Below, one piece after another: positions 1 to 8,315 of a stretch of DNA of 34,011 nucleotides. The position numbers and the translations under genes are program-made. Each line of letters begins with the position of its first letter. Position 1 is the first letter of the stretch. Source of the DNA: Gamarada debralockiae (Eukaryota; Ascomycota; Leotiomycetes; Helotiales; Hyphodiscaceae); NCBI GenBank assembly GCA_002803225.1, contig NXFV01000870.1, positions 1 through 34,011 on the forward strand, written 5' to 3'. The notes beneath the pieces were generated by a model, which was given only the letters and a program-made list of their open reading frames with translations, had not been told where the DNA came from and searched no databases.

Positions 1-970
1 AGAAATGAACTGGATGATAATGAAACCCATGCGGTCAATTAGAAATAGATCAATGACCTTGCATTTGCCTGCTCATAAGTGACTACGACACTCGTACCCC
101 CTGCACGTCTGATTTGGAACCATGGAACTTCCATGAACACTCACGTGATTGAGTGCTGCTAATAAGACCGAGGGTCTTTAGTCTGAGGGGCTGGTTATCA
201 ATTGCCTTAAAAAAGTGTTGATGCCTGAGAAAGTTTATGCCTGGAGCATTTAGTAGAAGACCTCCTCAGGCATAAATGGAACCCTGGAAATTCATGGTTC
301 CATGGTTCCTTTATGGAATGGAACCATTATAGTAACAGATATTCTGGAAGTTATCGAGAGAAAGTCTCTGGAACGAAAAGGAATTCCAAACTTCTAACAT
401 TGGGAGATTCAACGCTGGGGCCAAATGCGATTCTTTGAAATTCCTTCTAGTATTGAGAACACTGAAGCCAGTATGGAGATTGGCAATTGGACCATCGAAT
501 CTCAGGTAGAACTTGGTAGATTCACGAAATGGAAGGTACCAATGTGCGAGGTCTTTGCCTGGAGAGAGGGATTATTTCCTGTGCCATTGAGTTCGGACAA
601 AAATGGTTTAGCAATCGTACCGGAGTAGTCCACAAGACTGGCCTAGACTCTCGGCAGAATATGGGGATGCTTACTCCTTCACATTCCTCGTTTGTTTAGG
701 GGGACGGGGTTCGGGTATAGGGCTGGGCTGCATGTTGTGAATACCAGGGACGAAGAACACTTGTTCAGCATACGGTTCGCATTGCAGGTGAAAAGCGTGA
801 AACTCAAATTATGATCATATGTTCTTTATATTATCTATTATCTTTTTATTCCAAGCCTCGACTCAAAAGTAGCCCCAAACTCCGGCGCTACTATCCCACG
901 CTAATGCTCAAAATGTACAATTAATTCCATTTCCCTACTACCCCTTTTGAAAGTATTATCCCAGCCAAGT
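1..970. other. Gene-poor stretch left of the MFS gene
   Basis: I see no convincing gene. One open frame of 67 codons (425-628, +) has no recognisable motif and no splice-extended neighbours. The segment 116-309 holds imperfect inverted copies of a GGAACCATGGAA-type motif, described separately. The last 100 bases are probably the 3' untranslated and polyadenylation region of the MFS gene. Confidence 0.6.
116..309. repeat. Imperfect inverted repeat, possible MITE remnant
   Basis: Positions 116-137 read GGAACCATGGAACTTCCATG plus AA. Positions 291-309 read TTCATGGTTCCATGGTTCC, which is the reverse complement of the left arm apart from a 3-nt gap. Inside them TGCCTGAG (about 223-230) faces CTCAGGCA (about 265-272). 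The nested symmetry over roughly 195 bp is what a small non-autonomous DNA element would leave. I see no clear target-site duplication, so this could also be chance or an old regulatory palindrome. Confidence 0.35.
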
Positions 971-2881
971 CTAGATAGCGAACTTAGATCTAGCTCTCAA
1001 CTTGGCACCGAAGATCCAAAGCAAGAACATTCCAATGATACCAATGACTGAGAGACCACCCAAAAGACTAACTCCCTTAGCCACACCAAGATTGATGAAC
1101 AATGGTCGCGCAAACATAATACTACCACAGGCAAGTGCTGATCGAAGGAAATCGTTACCAGCGAATAAGGAAGCGGCGTATTGGGGATACGAGAGCGGGA
1201 CGTAGACGAAGATACATTGCATCACGACGAACACGGACGCTCCGTAGATAACGATACCAACTGTGAATATCTCAATTAGCATTTGTTCAAAAGGGGAAAG
1301 CAATTGCTGCGAGAGCTGCTTACTTGTAGGTGCAATCCAGTGAATGCTTTCGCGAGCTGTCCAGGCAAACATAAAGAGTCCGATCGTTGGGCCAAAGCAA
1401 GCGAACAAAGCTGGTACCAATCTCGACTCTTGAGCTCTCAACCCGTGTTTCATAATATCTGGGATCAGATAGAAATGAAGGTATGCGCAGTAAATCGCGA
1501 TACCGATCATACAAGCAACCAGGATACAAGTGAAGACCACGCCAATCATGCCCAACGAGAAGCCGTAGTATACAGGATAGACGAGCGGGAACACTTCGAA
1601 GAAAGAATAGTAGATGCCATAAATGATAGCTGTATAGATATTCACGAATGCGATCGCAGGATCCTTAATTGTGATTTCCATAGGCTTGATGATTGCATCC
1701 ACCAAAATCTTGCTTGGTTTCATGTGCTTCTGATCGATCTCGGATTGTGCCATCAGACGATTGTCACCGGTGAGTTTGCGGAGACGCTGTGCACGGCGGA
1801 GAAGGATGTTGGGAGTTGATGTCTCGGGAAGAAGCATGAACATCACGAGGAAAGTCGGGCCAGCTGCCCAAAGAATTTCCCAAAGTGACCATCTCCAGCC
1901 TTTAGCAGTGACGGCAAATCCAGAGAGAAGAGGGCCAAGAGCGGGTCCGCAGTAGGCGGCTGAGACCCAGGCGACGAGTGCGTAAGGAAGATAAAGTAAT
2001 GAGTACATATCTTGCATAGTCGCAGCGCCGATAGCGAGACATGGAGAGCCAAAGAAGCCCTGCAAGAATCGGAGGACGAGAAGTCCGGCGAAGTTGTTGA
2101 CTAGAGGCGTGGGGATGGAGATAATGACAAAGATTGCCATTGAGGCTGCGTAGACTGGCGACCGGCCGATAATTGGGATTTCAGAAAGAGGAGCGAAGAG
2201 TAGAGGACCTATACCATACGCAAGAACGTAGAGGGAGAGAGGAAGTGAAGCATCTTCTTTCGAGATGCCGAACTTTTGAATAACACCAAGTTCGCTGGAA
2301 GTATATATCGCAGAGCCGGTGTAGACGACGAAGGTATAAACGCAAATTATCAAGGACACAATGAAGCGTTTGTTGTTGGTCCAGTTCTGGGGATTCGCTG
2401 GATCGTCGGTTGTGTACCAATCGACTAAGATGTTGCCATCCGATGTCTTCATAGGTACAATTGGCTTGGTCTGGGTTCGTTCGAGAGCGAGCTCAGCCTC
2501 AACTTCGAGCCGGTCCTCAGTCCATGGGGTCGTTTCGGCGCGGGACTTCGTCCGGCTCAGTGAAATAGCCTCGACATCTTTCTCGTATGGATTTGGTTCT
2601 TGGGTTTCAGCCTTCTCGAGATCAGATGCTGCACCAGGGGTGGGCGTCTCGGTCTCGCTTAAATCGCTCGAGTGACTTGACTCTCTTGATGGTCTTGCTG
2701 GTCGTGCTTTCTCCTGAGAATTTCGAATTGTCGCTGGTGCCTTGCCCGATGAGTTGAGCATGGCATTGTACGTTGCTGGCAGTTCGAAGCCAGGAAGTTC
2801 TTCTGGGTATGGAAGGAGTCTGTTCCTAGTGATCCATCGAATAACTTGGCCCAATGGGGCCTCTCGTAGGATATCCGCCAT
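971..2881 (-). CDS. MFS drug:H+ antiporter (DHA1 type), plasma membrane
   Basis: Likely a proton-coupled exporter of drugs or secondary metabolites in the plasma membrane. The ATG at 2879-2881 opens a frame that can be read through, but homology-style continuity requires a 63-nt intron at 1261-1323. Its donor is GTAAGC and its acceptor TTCACAG; removal changes the garbled stretch after WIAPT into WIAPTIGIVIYG. The spliced protein is 615 aa. It has a cytosolic N-terminus with the family-typical opening (residues about 1-40), a Ser/Thr/Glu-rich linker, DWYTTDDPANPQNW just before TM1, and about 12 membrane spans. RFLQGFFGSPCLAIG resembles the DHA1 motif near TM4, and YPQYAASLFAGNDFLRS the conserved late-TM segment. 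The intron is a multiple of three without a stop, so retention would add 21 residues. Substrate unknown; family confident, and the FLU1-like subgroup is my inference. Confidence 0.93.
   Translation of the reverse strand: MADILREAPLGQVIRWITRNRLLPYPEELPGFELPATYNAMLNSSGKAPATIRNSQEKARPARPSRESSHSSDLSETETPTPGAASDLEKAETQEPNPYEKDVEAISLSRTKSRAETTPWTEDRLEVEAELALERTQTKPIVPMKTSDGNILVDWYTTDDPANPQNWTNNKRFIVSLIICVYTFVVYTGSAIYTSSELGVIQKFGISKEDASLPLSLYVLAYGIGPLLFAPLSEIPIIGRSPVYAASMAIFVIISIPTPLVNNFAGLLVLRFLQGFFGSPCLAIGAATMQDMYSLLYLPYALVAWVSAAYCGPALGPLLSGFAVTAKGWRWSLWEILWAAGPTFLVMFMLLPETSTPNILLRRAQRLRKLTGDNRLMAQSEIDQKHMKPSKILVDAIIKPMEITIKDPAIAFVNIYTAIIYGIYYSFFEVFPLVYPVYYGFSLGMIGVVFTCILVACMIGIAIYCAYLHFYLIPDIMKHGLRAQESRLVPALFACFGPTIGLFMFAWTARESIHWIAPTSKQLSQQLLSPFEQMLIEIFTVGIVIYGASVFVVMQCIFVYVPLSYPQYAASLFAGNDFLRSALACGSIMFARPLFINLGVAKGVSLLGGLSVIGIIGMFLLWIFGAKLRARSKFAI
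1261..1323 (-). other. Intron of the MFS gene (63 nt, in frame)
   Basis: The donor GTAAGC lies at 1318-1323 and the acceptor CACAG at 1261-1265 on the minus strand, with GCTAAT as a possible branch site. The exons join as phase 1: A plus TT gives Ile, restoring the PTIGIVIYG run typical of the family. Confidence 0.85.
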
Positions 2882-4216
2882 TGATATCTAATTTATTTGA
2901 AGTCGTTTCGAAATAGAAAATTTTATTTGGTGTTGTGCTGAAGAGAGAGGCTTGAGCCCAATTCAACTCGAGACACTGAAGTACTGGAGTACTGGAGTGA
3001 GTTCGAAGTACACAATGGTATTCAAGTGCTGAAGTATTGAGCTGATGATGAGGAATTACTTACTGGGACAAAGCAGAGCTATATATTTCATCTGCACTTC
3101 AGTGCTTTGTCTCCTTTTGGAGCTCATTTCTACTTCAGTACAAGGAATAGCTGCGGGCACATTTGTCATGCATGCTGGGCGCTATCTCCGCCCTTCTCAG
3201 CAAACTTTCCATGGATTGACTCATTAATAACCCAATGACCAAACGACAACAGCGACGGGGGAGAGAATCCTAACGCCATGATTGATGGGCGGTAGTGGTG
3301 CACCAGGTGTTTTGGGTTGCGGATGTAAGCAAGTGGCTTGTGCCAAGACTCCTTAGAGCCGACGTGGTATTTAAAATCCGCTGTGAGGATACGTCGCAGC
3401 TGAGTAATGCACCTGCAGGTGCGTCATCGCTGTCGCTGTTTACTTTCCAGTTGAATTGCTGTCGGTGACGTTTTATAAGCATACCGCCATCTGGTTTGAT
3501 CATTCGATAGTTTCAGGGCAATTTTAGGAGAGAGTAGAGGGCTTGTTTCGGATATTGAATTTCTGCCCCGGAGATAGGATTACTAAACACCTTATTCCAG
3601 CCTCAAAGTGACGACTGTTCACTCTGCTTTATGTGACAACTGCCCCAGTGTATCAGATTTTAGTATTCCGGGTACGGTGCAATTGTTCTCCTACTTTGAA
3701 GTGTACGAGTGATAGCTTTGTGATTCAATGATTGATAAGATATGGGGTGGCGATGAACGATTGAACTCGACCGCACTCGGCGGATCAAGGTAACAAAGAA
3801 TGAAGCCCCCTGCTCCTCCCAGATGCCAATGAGCTTCCGAAAATTCGCTGGTTGTAAAAGAATCGAGGACTGGACGACAGGACAGGGGTTTGGAGGAGAA
3901 ATTTGGGATTTCCCAATTCGGCCAATGGGCATTTTCCAGCGGAGAAAACCCAGTCACGTGCTCCTATATCACGTTATCCAATTTAATCATGGATACTTCC
4001 CCAGTTTCTAGAACGTGCTTTCGAGAATGATGTAGGTGCCGTTGAGTTGTGTGTAAACAATTCCCTTAACTAGGTAGAAGATTTGTGGAGAGGAACTGTG
4101 AGAAGTTGTGGACCCTCCTTCCTCTACTTTCTTGAACGCAACCGAGAGCCCTGCTATTCACCCCCACAACCAATTTCTCTTATTAAATTTGCATAAGACT
4201 TTCTTTCCAATCAGAC
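2882..4216. other. Intergenic region with MFS promoter and tRNA upstream
   Basis: No gene is supported. Bases 2975-3140, upstream of the MFS start, carry several copies of a CTGRAGTAY-like word in both orientations (listed separately). A perfect 14-bp palindrome GCACCTGCAGGTGC sits at 3409-3422. Open frames near 3270-3500 and 3660-3960 have no family resemblance and overlap one another in several frames. Confidence 0.6.
2975..3140. promoter_or_regulatory. Cluster of CTGAAGTACT-like words upstream of the MFS gene
   Basis: The words ACTGAAGTACT, CTGGAGTACTGGAGT and GTGCTGAAGTATT run close together at about 2976-3040. Inverted versions, CACTTCAGTGC and TACTTCAGTAC, follow at about 3093-3140. 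The cluster lies 100-260 bp upstream of the transporter start codon, where a transcription-factor binding array would be expected. No factor can be named from this. Confidence 0.3.
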
Positions 4217-4244
4217 GGCCGGATGGTGTAGTTGGTTATCACAT

Positions 4245-4295
4245 GTAAGCTCTTCAAAACATAACCAAAAGAATCATCAACTAACAGTGCAATAG
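4245..4295 (+). other. Spliceosomal-type GT-AG segment inside the tRNA
   Basis: This 51-nt segment begins GTAAGC, carries ACTAAC at 4280-4285 and ends CAATAG ten bases later. That is the donor, branch site, acceptor and length of ordinary protein-gene introns in this window. It lies between tRNA positions 27 and 28, and its removal is needed to form the anticodon stem. The tRNA structure fixes the boundaries exactly at GT and AG. Confidence 0.65.
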
Positions 4296-4305
4296 CTCGT
4301 TAACA

Positions 4306-4323
4306 ATTAGTTAACAATTCATT
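4306..4323 (+). other. Canonical tRNA intron (18 nt)
   Basis: It sits between anticodon-loop positions 37 and 38, the universal eukaryotic nuclear tRNA intron site. The GTTAA within it is complementary to TTAAC of the anticodon loop, as expected for the helix recognised by tRNA splicing endonuclease. Confidence 0.7.
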
Positions 4324-4359
4324 CCGAGAAGGTCCTGAGATCGAGCCTGAGTCTGGTCA

Positions 4360-4754
4360 TTACAATTTTGGCTTTTCTATCTTCTAGACTTGAAGGCTTG
4401 AAGAAAAAGGTATTTTGTCTCAGCTCCTTAGGCTCAGTCAGCTGTATGAACTTTTGGCTTTCCTCTTTTAAATGCAGAATTTTTGGACGTTCTCGGAACA
4501 AACTGGCGAGAAGCTCCACAATTTCCATGAAATATCAGTGAATGGTTCAATTGAGAGTCTTCTCATTGCGACATGCTCACCAGGAGCCTTGAACGAGAGT
4601 TTCTCTAATCTAATATTATACAGAAAGTTGGATCTAGAAATCAAGAAGAAAGATCGCTGAGGGGGGATATACTTGAAGAAATGAAATACAAAAGAAACCG
4701 ATTCCGAAAACCCCACTGTACAAGCAGATGACTTGCCGCGTGCCCAGTAAGCCC
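4360..4754. other. Spacer between tRNA and cupin gene
   Basis: Nothing beyond the T-run is recognised. The right part is probably the 3' untranslated region of the cupin gene. Short open frames on both strands overlap one another and carry no motif. Confidence 0.55.
4366..4369 (+). terminator. RNA polymerase III T-run
   Basis: TTTT lies seven bases after the discriminator base of the tRNA gene, with a second TTTT at 4373-4376. This is the usual pol III termination signal. Confidence 0.5.
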
Positions 4755-5303
4755 CTATGCCATACACTGAAGCCCAGTTCCTCTCTCGCTCTCCTCTTCT
4801 TCAGTCTCATCATCTTCCTCCATCTCCTCGTCCTCCCCACCCTCTGTCTCCTCCGTGACAATTGCAGTACCCCATCCCTTCATTACCTCCACCTGCTCAT
4901 CAATACTCACAATCCCACTCTCATTATCCTTCCACAGCGCTGCCAATTCCCTCAGGCACTCTACATAGAATCCAGGAAAGTACACCACAAACATCTCTGC
5001 AACCTCATTAAAAGGATTGCTGAACCCATACTTCGACCCCGCAGGCACCTCTATAAAGCCCCCAGCTCTCGCATCAAAAGTATTGTTTGGAGAAGTCCAA
5101 CGAATTCTTCCTTTTAGAATTAGGAATGTGGTCGTGTGCATGCGATGCGAATGTAGTGGGAAGCCAGGTGTTCGTCGAGGTAGATTCATGACGAGGCAGG
5201 ATGTCTGAGCTCCAGCGGCGGAGAGTATGCGTATTTTGATGGGTCCGAGATGCAACATTTCGGTGGTTGTAGACGTTGATGCTATATGTGTGATCTCTGC
5301 CAT
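4755..5303 (-). CDS. Small single-domain cupin protein
   Basis: A 182-aa protein from the ATG at 5301-5303, with no intron needed. Residues about 30-120 form a cupin_2-type beta-barrel. HSHRMHTTTFLILKGRIRW matches motif 1 (HxH...E/G region), with His52, His54 and His57 as possible metal ligands, and AGGFIEVPAGSKYGFSNP matches motif 2 (G...PxG...H/N). The usual second-motif histidine is replaced by Ser/Asn, so metal binding may be altered. The C-terminal 35 residues are an acidic Glu/Asp run and are probably disordered. There is no signal peptide, so it is probably cytosolic. Related fungal proteins are annotated loosely as quercetinase-like or oxalate/sugar-binding cupins; I cannot assign a substrate. 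Confidence 0.85.
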   Translation of the reverse strand: MAEITHIASTSTTTEMLHLGPIKIRILSAAGAQTSCLVMNLPRRTPGFPLHSHRMHTTTFLILKGRIRWTSPNNTFDARAGGFIEVPAGSKYGFSNPFNEVAEMFVVYFPGFYVECLRELAALWKDNESGIVSIDEQVEVMKGWGTAIVTEETEGGEDEEMEEDDETEEEESERGTGLQCMA

Positions 5304-5409
5304 GATAGGGGAGCTCTTTCGAGGCCCAGAGCTTGAGAAAATTATCTTTACCGAGGAGAGATATATGGGCAGTCCTTATAAGAGAGAAGATGATCTGCAA
5401 TCTGAGTGT

Positions 5410-5780
5410 CTATTTCGGAATCTTGCTGAAGGAAGTACTATATATGAATCTAGAACACATGATCTCGGACAGAAGGAGAACACAAGAAAATGTAGTTGCA
5501 CCGCTCAAGATACCTGGGATACGGGATCGGAAGTTCCACATAGTCGTAACTCTGACTTCGAGAGTTCCAAAAACGGATGTGGTGTCGTAGAATTGCCACG
5601 CCAGATAAGATTATCTGCGGCTGAGGAAGTACAGAACAGTAAACTCCGGAAGAGAATCCGACTCCATCTCCACAGGTTTCTGATCAAGCACACGATTCAA
5701 CCTCTGAGCAATGAAATAGGCCTTGCCTCTTCTTTTCAGCTTCAGGAAATGTAGGCAAAACGCCCTCGTGGCTCAATATG
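5410..5780 (-). pseudogene. Degenerate coding fragment with in-frame stop
   Basis: One minus-strand frame reads sensibly from about 5780 down to a TAG at 5410-5412, interrupted only by a TAA at 5611-5613. The left half contains basic residues (LKLKRRGKAYFIAQRLNRVL). The half after the stop is hydrophobic and aromatic (SYLAWQFYDTTSVFG and MWNFRSRIPG). The composition looks coding rather than random, but I do not recognise a family and see no start codon. It may be the decayed 3' part of a membrane-protein gene, or chance. Confidence 0.3.
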
Positions 5781-7260
5781 GCCTACCAGTAAGATGTACG
5801 AGCGCACGAATTAGTTTCTAACATCTTGAGGGCTTTGCAAGATGATGCGTATTGTGCGCGGAGTCAACGTTTGCTTGCAGACAGGAGGCGATTTCGCTTT
5901 CAATTTCGTACGTATAACGTGGCGTCTCTCGTTTTATAATTAACCGAAGTATTATATTATAAGTGTGATGGAGAACGGATGTACGAAACGGATGTACGAA
6001 CGGAGGAATTGTTGAGTAGTTTTCAGTGATGCTCCAGGCTGCCATTTTTCGGGCACGCCGTAGCCTACCCGCAGAATCGGGAGATGAACGGCGACTTCGC
6101 GTTTCCGACAATCCCGTTCCCGTTGGTCGACATCAGGATTGGAGAGAACGAGAGTATGGACTGACGTTTCCAGGGAGGCTTGTGTGTGACGTCGTCTGAC
6201 GAAGTCTGGAGGTGACTGGTCCTGAATCTTTTGGCGACAACCTTATTGCGTAGGGCTGATTCATGCTTACTGTTCAAGAAAAACTGCAGCTGATTGGGGG
6301 CCTCGTGCAGGTGTACGAGGCCAGCACGACGATCTTTCGGTCAAGGCATGTCAAATCTGCCGCAGTGCGCTGATCTTGATCTTTTCGACCGTTTATAAAT
6401 TGACTGTTAAAGGGGGTTAGGTTCCTTGGGAAGGAAGTGAGTGATTGAAGTTAACTTTTCTGTCTTGCAACGCGCTCGGATGTAACTGACAATGAACAAA
6501 ACCCTCCTTCCTCTAGCAATTCCTCCATCCTCTGTGAGCAAAATAACAAGCCTTCAGAGTCATTCTTTTCGAAGATTTCTTCCGAGCACCGCCACACGAT
6601 GTACCTTCCCTCGGCGAGTCGAGACGGACTGCAGTAGGGAATACCAGGCATTGGGACTACGAGTATGACAGACTTGGGATGGGAGAGGTAAGAATCCTCG
6701 CACAGAGTCCGGTGATGGGATTTCAAGGAGCGAAAGAAGACGTGAGGTGCTATGACTATTCGTTGAGAACGAATGGAGTCGATACAGCTGGGTTGGGGCG
6801 GGTATGACGTGGAACAGGTAGGTGGGATGAGCGTTGATGAGGAACCTGTGGTTCATTCTGGAGAAACTGCATCTTCATATGCATGTAGCGCGAGTTCATA
6901 ACGATAGCATGGCAGTTGTATTTCTTCTGTGATCAGTGTTGCTATTCGCTATGAAAGCTCAAGCTATTTTACATCCATTTTCCATCTCAAATCAAAGCCA
7001 GCGCAGTGGGTATCTTGAGAAAGCAATAAATCAACTCCTTCAAGTATAAAAAGCAAGTAAACGTGAGAAATCGAAATCGTACAGAGCAAATGAGCAACTC
7101 GTGCTTCTAGTATAGTTCACGAGATTCATTCCACAGTCGAAATTCTCATATGTTGTAACAAGTTCCGACGACATCTCCGAATCAAGCCGACCATCCCTGC
7201 AAAGTTCTGGCAAAAGTCCCAGTGTCAGTATTCAATACTGGGATTCGAGAGGGGTATCCC
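5781..7260. other. Gene-poor stretch between scrap and 2EXR gene
   Basis: No gene is firmly supported. A 13-bp direct repeat, CGGATGTACGAAA, occurs twice around 5976-6001. A minus-strand frame stays open over about 130 codons (6451 to about 6840) and includes EGRYIVWRCSEEIF. It has one ATG part-way and no recognised family, so it is at best a small unknown or partial gene. A short hairpin CAGTATT-C-AATACTG at about 7226-7240 lies 3' of the 2EXR gene. Confidence 0.45.
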
Positions 7261-8315
7261 TTATGCGATGCAACAGCTTGTACTGTACACGAAGTTCTGT
7301 TCAAGGTCGCGGGGTAAGGGCAGACTTGCATCACCATTCACGGGGTAGCTAGTCCACCAATGCGGTGAGTTCATTGGGAGCTTTGTTGATCGCCAGCCGA
7401 AGATGGAACCGGTCTTGGGAACGTCGAATCCTTCAGTAAGGTGTTCCGAGTTGGGGAGTTCCTGGCACTCAGACTCGCCATCCTCATCATCCAGATGAAA
7501 ACCTCCCATCTCGTAGGTGTACTCCGGAAACGGTCCCATCGGTCCTGATCCATCAGGAAAGCCATGTCCATACCAATCCATGCCCAAATCATAGACAATA
7601 AGAAACTCTTTCAAGGCAGGCATGACATAACTCGCTTCCTTGAAAAGATCCAAGCAGTTGTCCTCAGTGGCATATTCATAATTGAGGTCGTCGTCGATGA
7701 GATGGTGGACCGCGATAGATTGGATTCCTTTCAATTCAGCGTCTGAAAGAGACACAAGGAATTGGCAGACTCCATTCTGAGCGCAGAAATTGAAGTAGAG
7801 AGTGTCCAGGGCGAAGTTAAACACGGTGCTTGGACTGTGCAGGTTCTTCCAAAGCAGAGCGGGTAGGAACCGATGACGGCATTTCGAGAATCGGGGCAGG
7901 CTTTAAGGGCGATGGGTGTCTTTACACGAGAGTAGAAACCATGATGGACGCTATACGACATCTCGATACTGCGAGGAGTAAGGGAGAGGCGCCATGTCAT
8001 ACCGCGGATTTCGGTAGGCAGTTTGGGGAAGACGGTGAAGGACGTCAGGAACGGTTTGATCTCCTTTGGAGGGGACTTGGGCGCCTTGGTCCAGACGAAA
8101 GAGTCCTCGGCTGAATCAGTTATAACTATGGGATAAGAGTCCTTCTTGTCGATCTCAGGAGGGTCGGGAAGAGAGTCCTCGGGGACCCCCATCTGTGGAA
8201 ACGTCTCGCGAGAACTCGTGATCGTCGATGAAGCAGCTTCAAGGTTCGAGACGTAGAAGAGTTAGGAAGGGAGGAGATAGAAGTACCTACTTGCGGACTG
8301 AAAGCTTGGATACAT
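7261..8315 (-). pseudogene. 2EXR-domain protein gene with a one-base frameshift
   Basis: The model starts at the ATG 8313-8315 and has a 25-nt first exon. A 54-nt intron (8237-8290, donor GTAGGT, branch CCTAAC) leads into a second exon encoding SATASSTITSS and so on. FTVFPKLPTEIRGMTWRLSL (within 7731-8192) is the hallmark 2EXR motif, followed by ALKACPDSRNAVIGSYPLCFG. At about 7843-7850 the frame must shift by one base to continue as LHSPSTVFNFALDTLYFNF, the expected next 2EXR segment. The remainder runs to a TAA at 7261. The intact product would be about 333 aa. 2EXR proteins are a large fungal family of unknown function. The break may be a real recent inactivation or a sequencing error, since the rest looks undamaged. 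Confidence 0.75.
8237..8290 (-). other. Predicted intron of the 2EXR gene
   Basis: The donor GTAGGT is at 8285-8290, a CCTAAC branch site is internal, and the acceptor GAAG ends at 8237. Joining A plus CT gives Thr and connects an ATG-led exon in frame with the 2EXR frame. Confidence 0.5.

Larger units (their letters stand above)
4217..4359 (+). tRNA. tRNA-Val(AAC) with two intervening segments
   Basis: The acceptor arms GGCCGGA (4217-4223) and TCTGGTC (4352-4358) pair over 7 bp with two G-U pairs, followed by discriminator A. The D-arm 4226-4242 fits the A box TGGTGTAGTTGG. Removing 4245-4295 brings T27 next to CTCG, giving anticodon stem TCTCG (4244 + 4296-4299) pairing with CGAGA (4325-4329). 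The loop is TTAACA...C with anticodon AAC (4302-4304). An 18-nt intron (4306-4323) sits at the canonical site after position 37 and contains GTTAA, able to pair with the anticodon region. The T-arm is CTGAG / ATCGAGC / CTGAG, with one mismatch (51-63) and A instead of T at position 54, which weakens the B box. It could be functional or a recent pseudogene. A TTTT run follows at 4366-4369. Confidence 0.7.

Noticed and set aside
425..628. 67-codon open frame on the plus strand
   Set aside because: No motif, no neighbouring exon that extends it, and it lies in otherwise non-coding DNA.
1283..1819. 178-codon frame antisense to the MFS gene
   Set aside because: It is the opposite strand of a clear membrane transporter; its composition is explained by that gene.
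5227..5754. 175-codon plus-strand frame overlapping the cupin start
   Set aside because: The first part is antisense to the cupin gene, and the rest is antisense to a more protein-like minus-strand frame.
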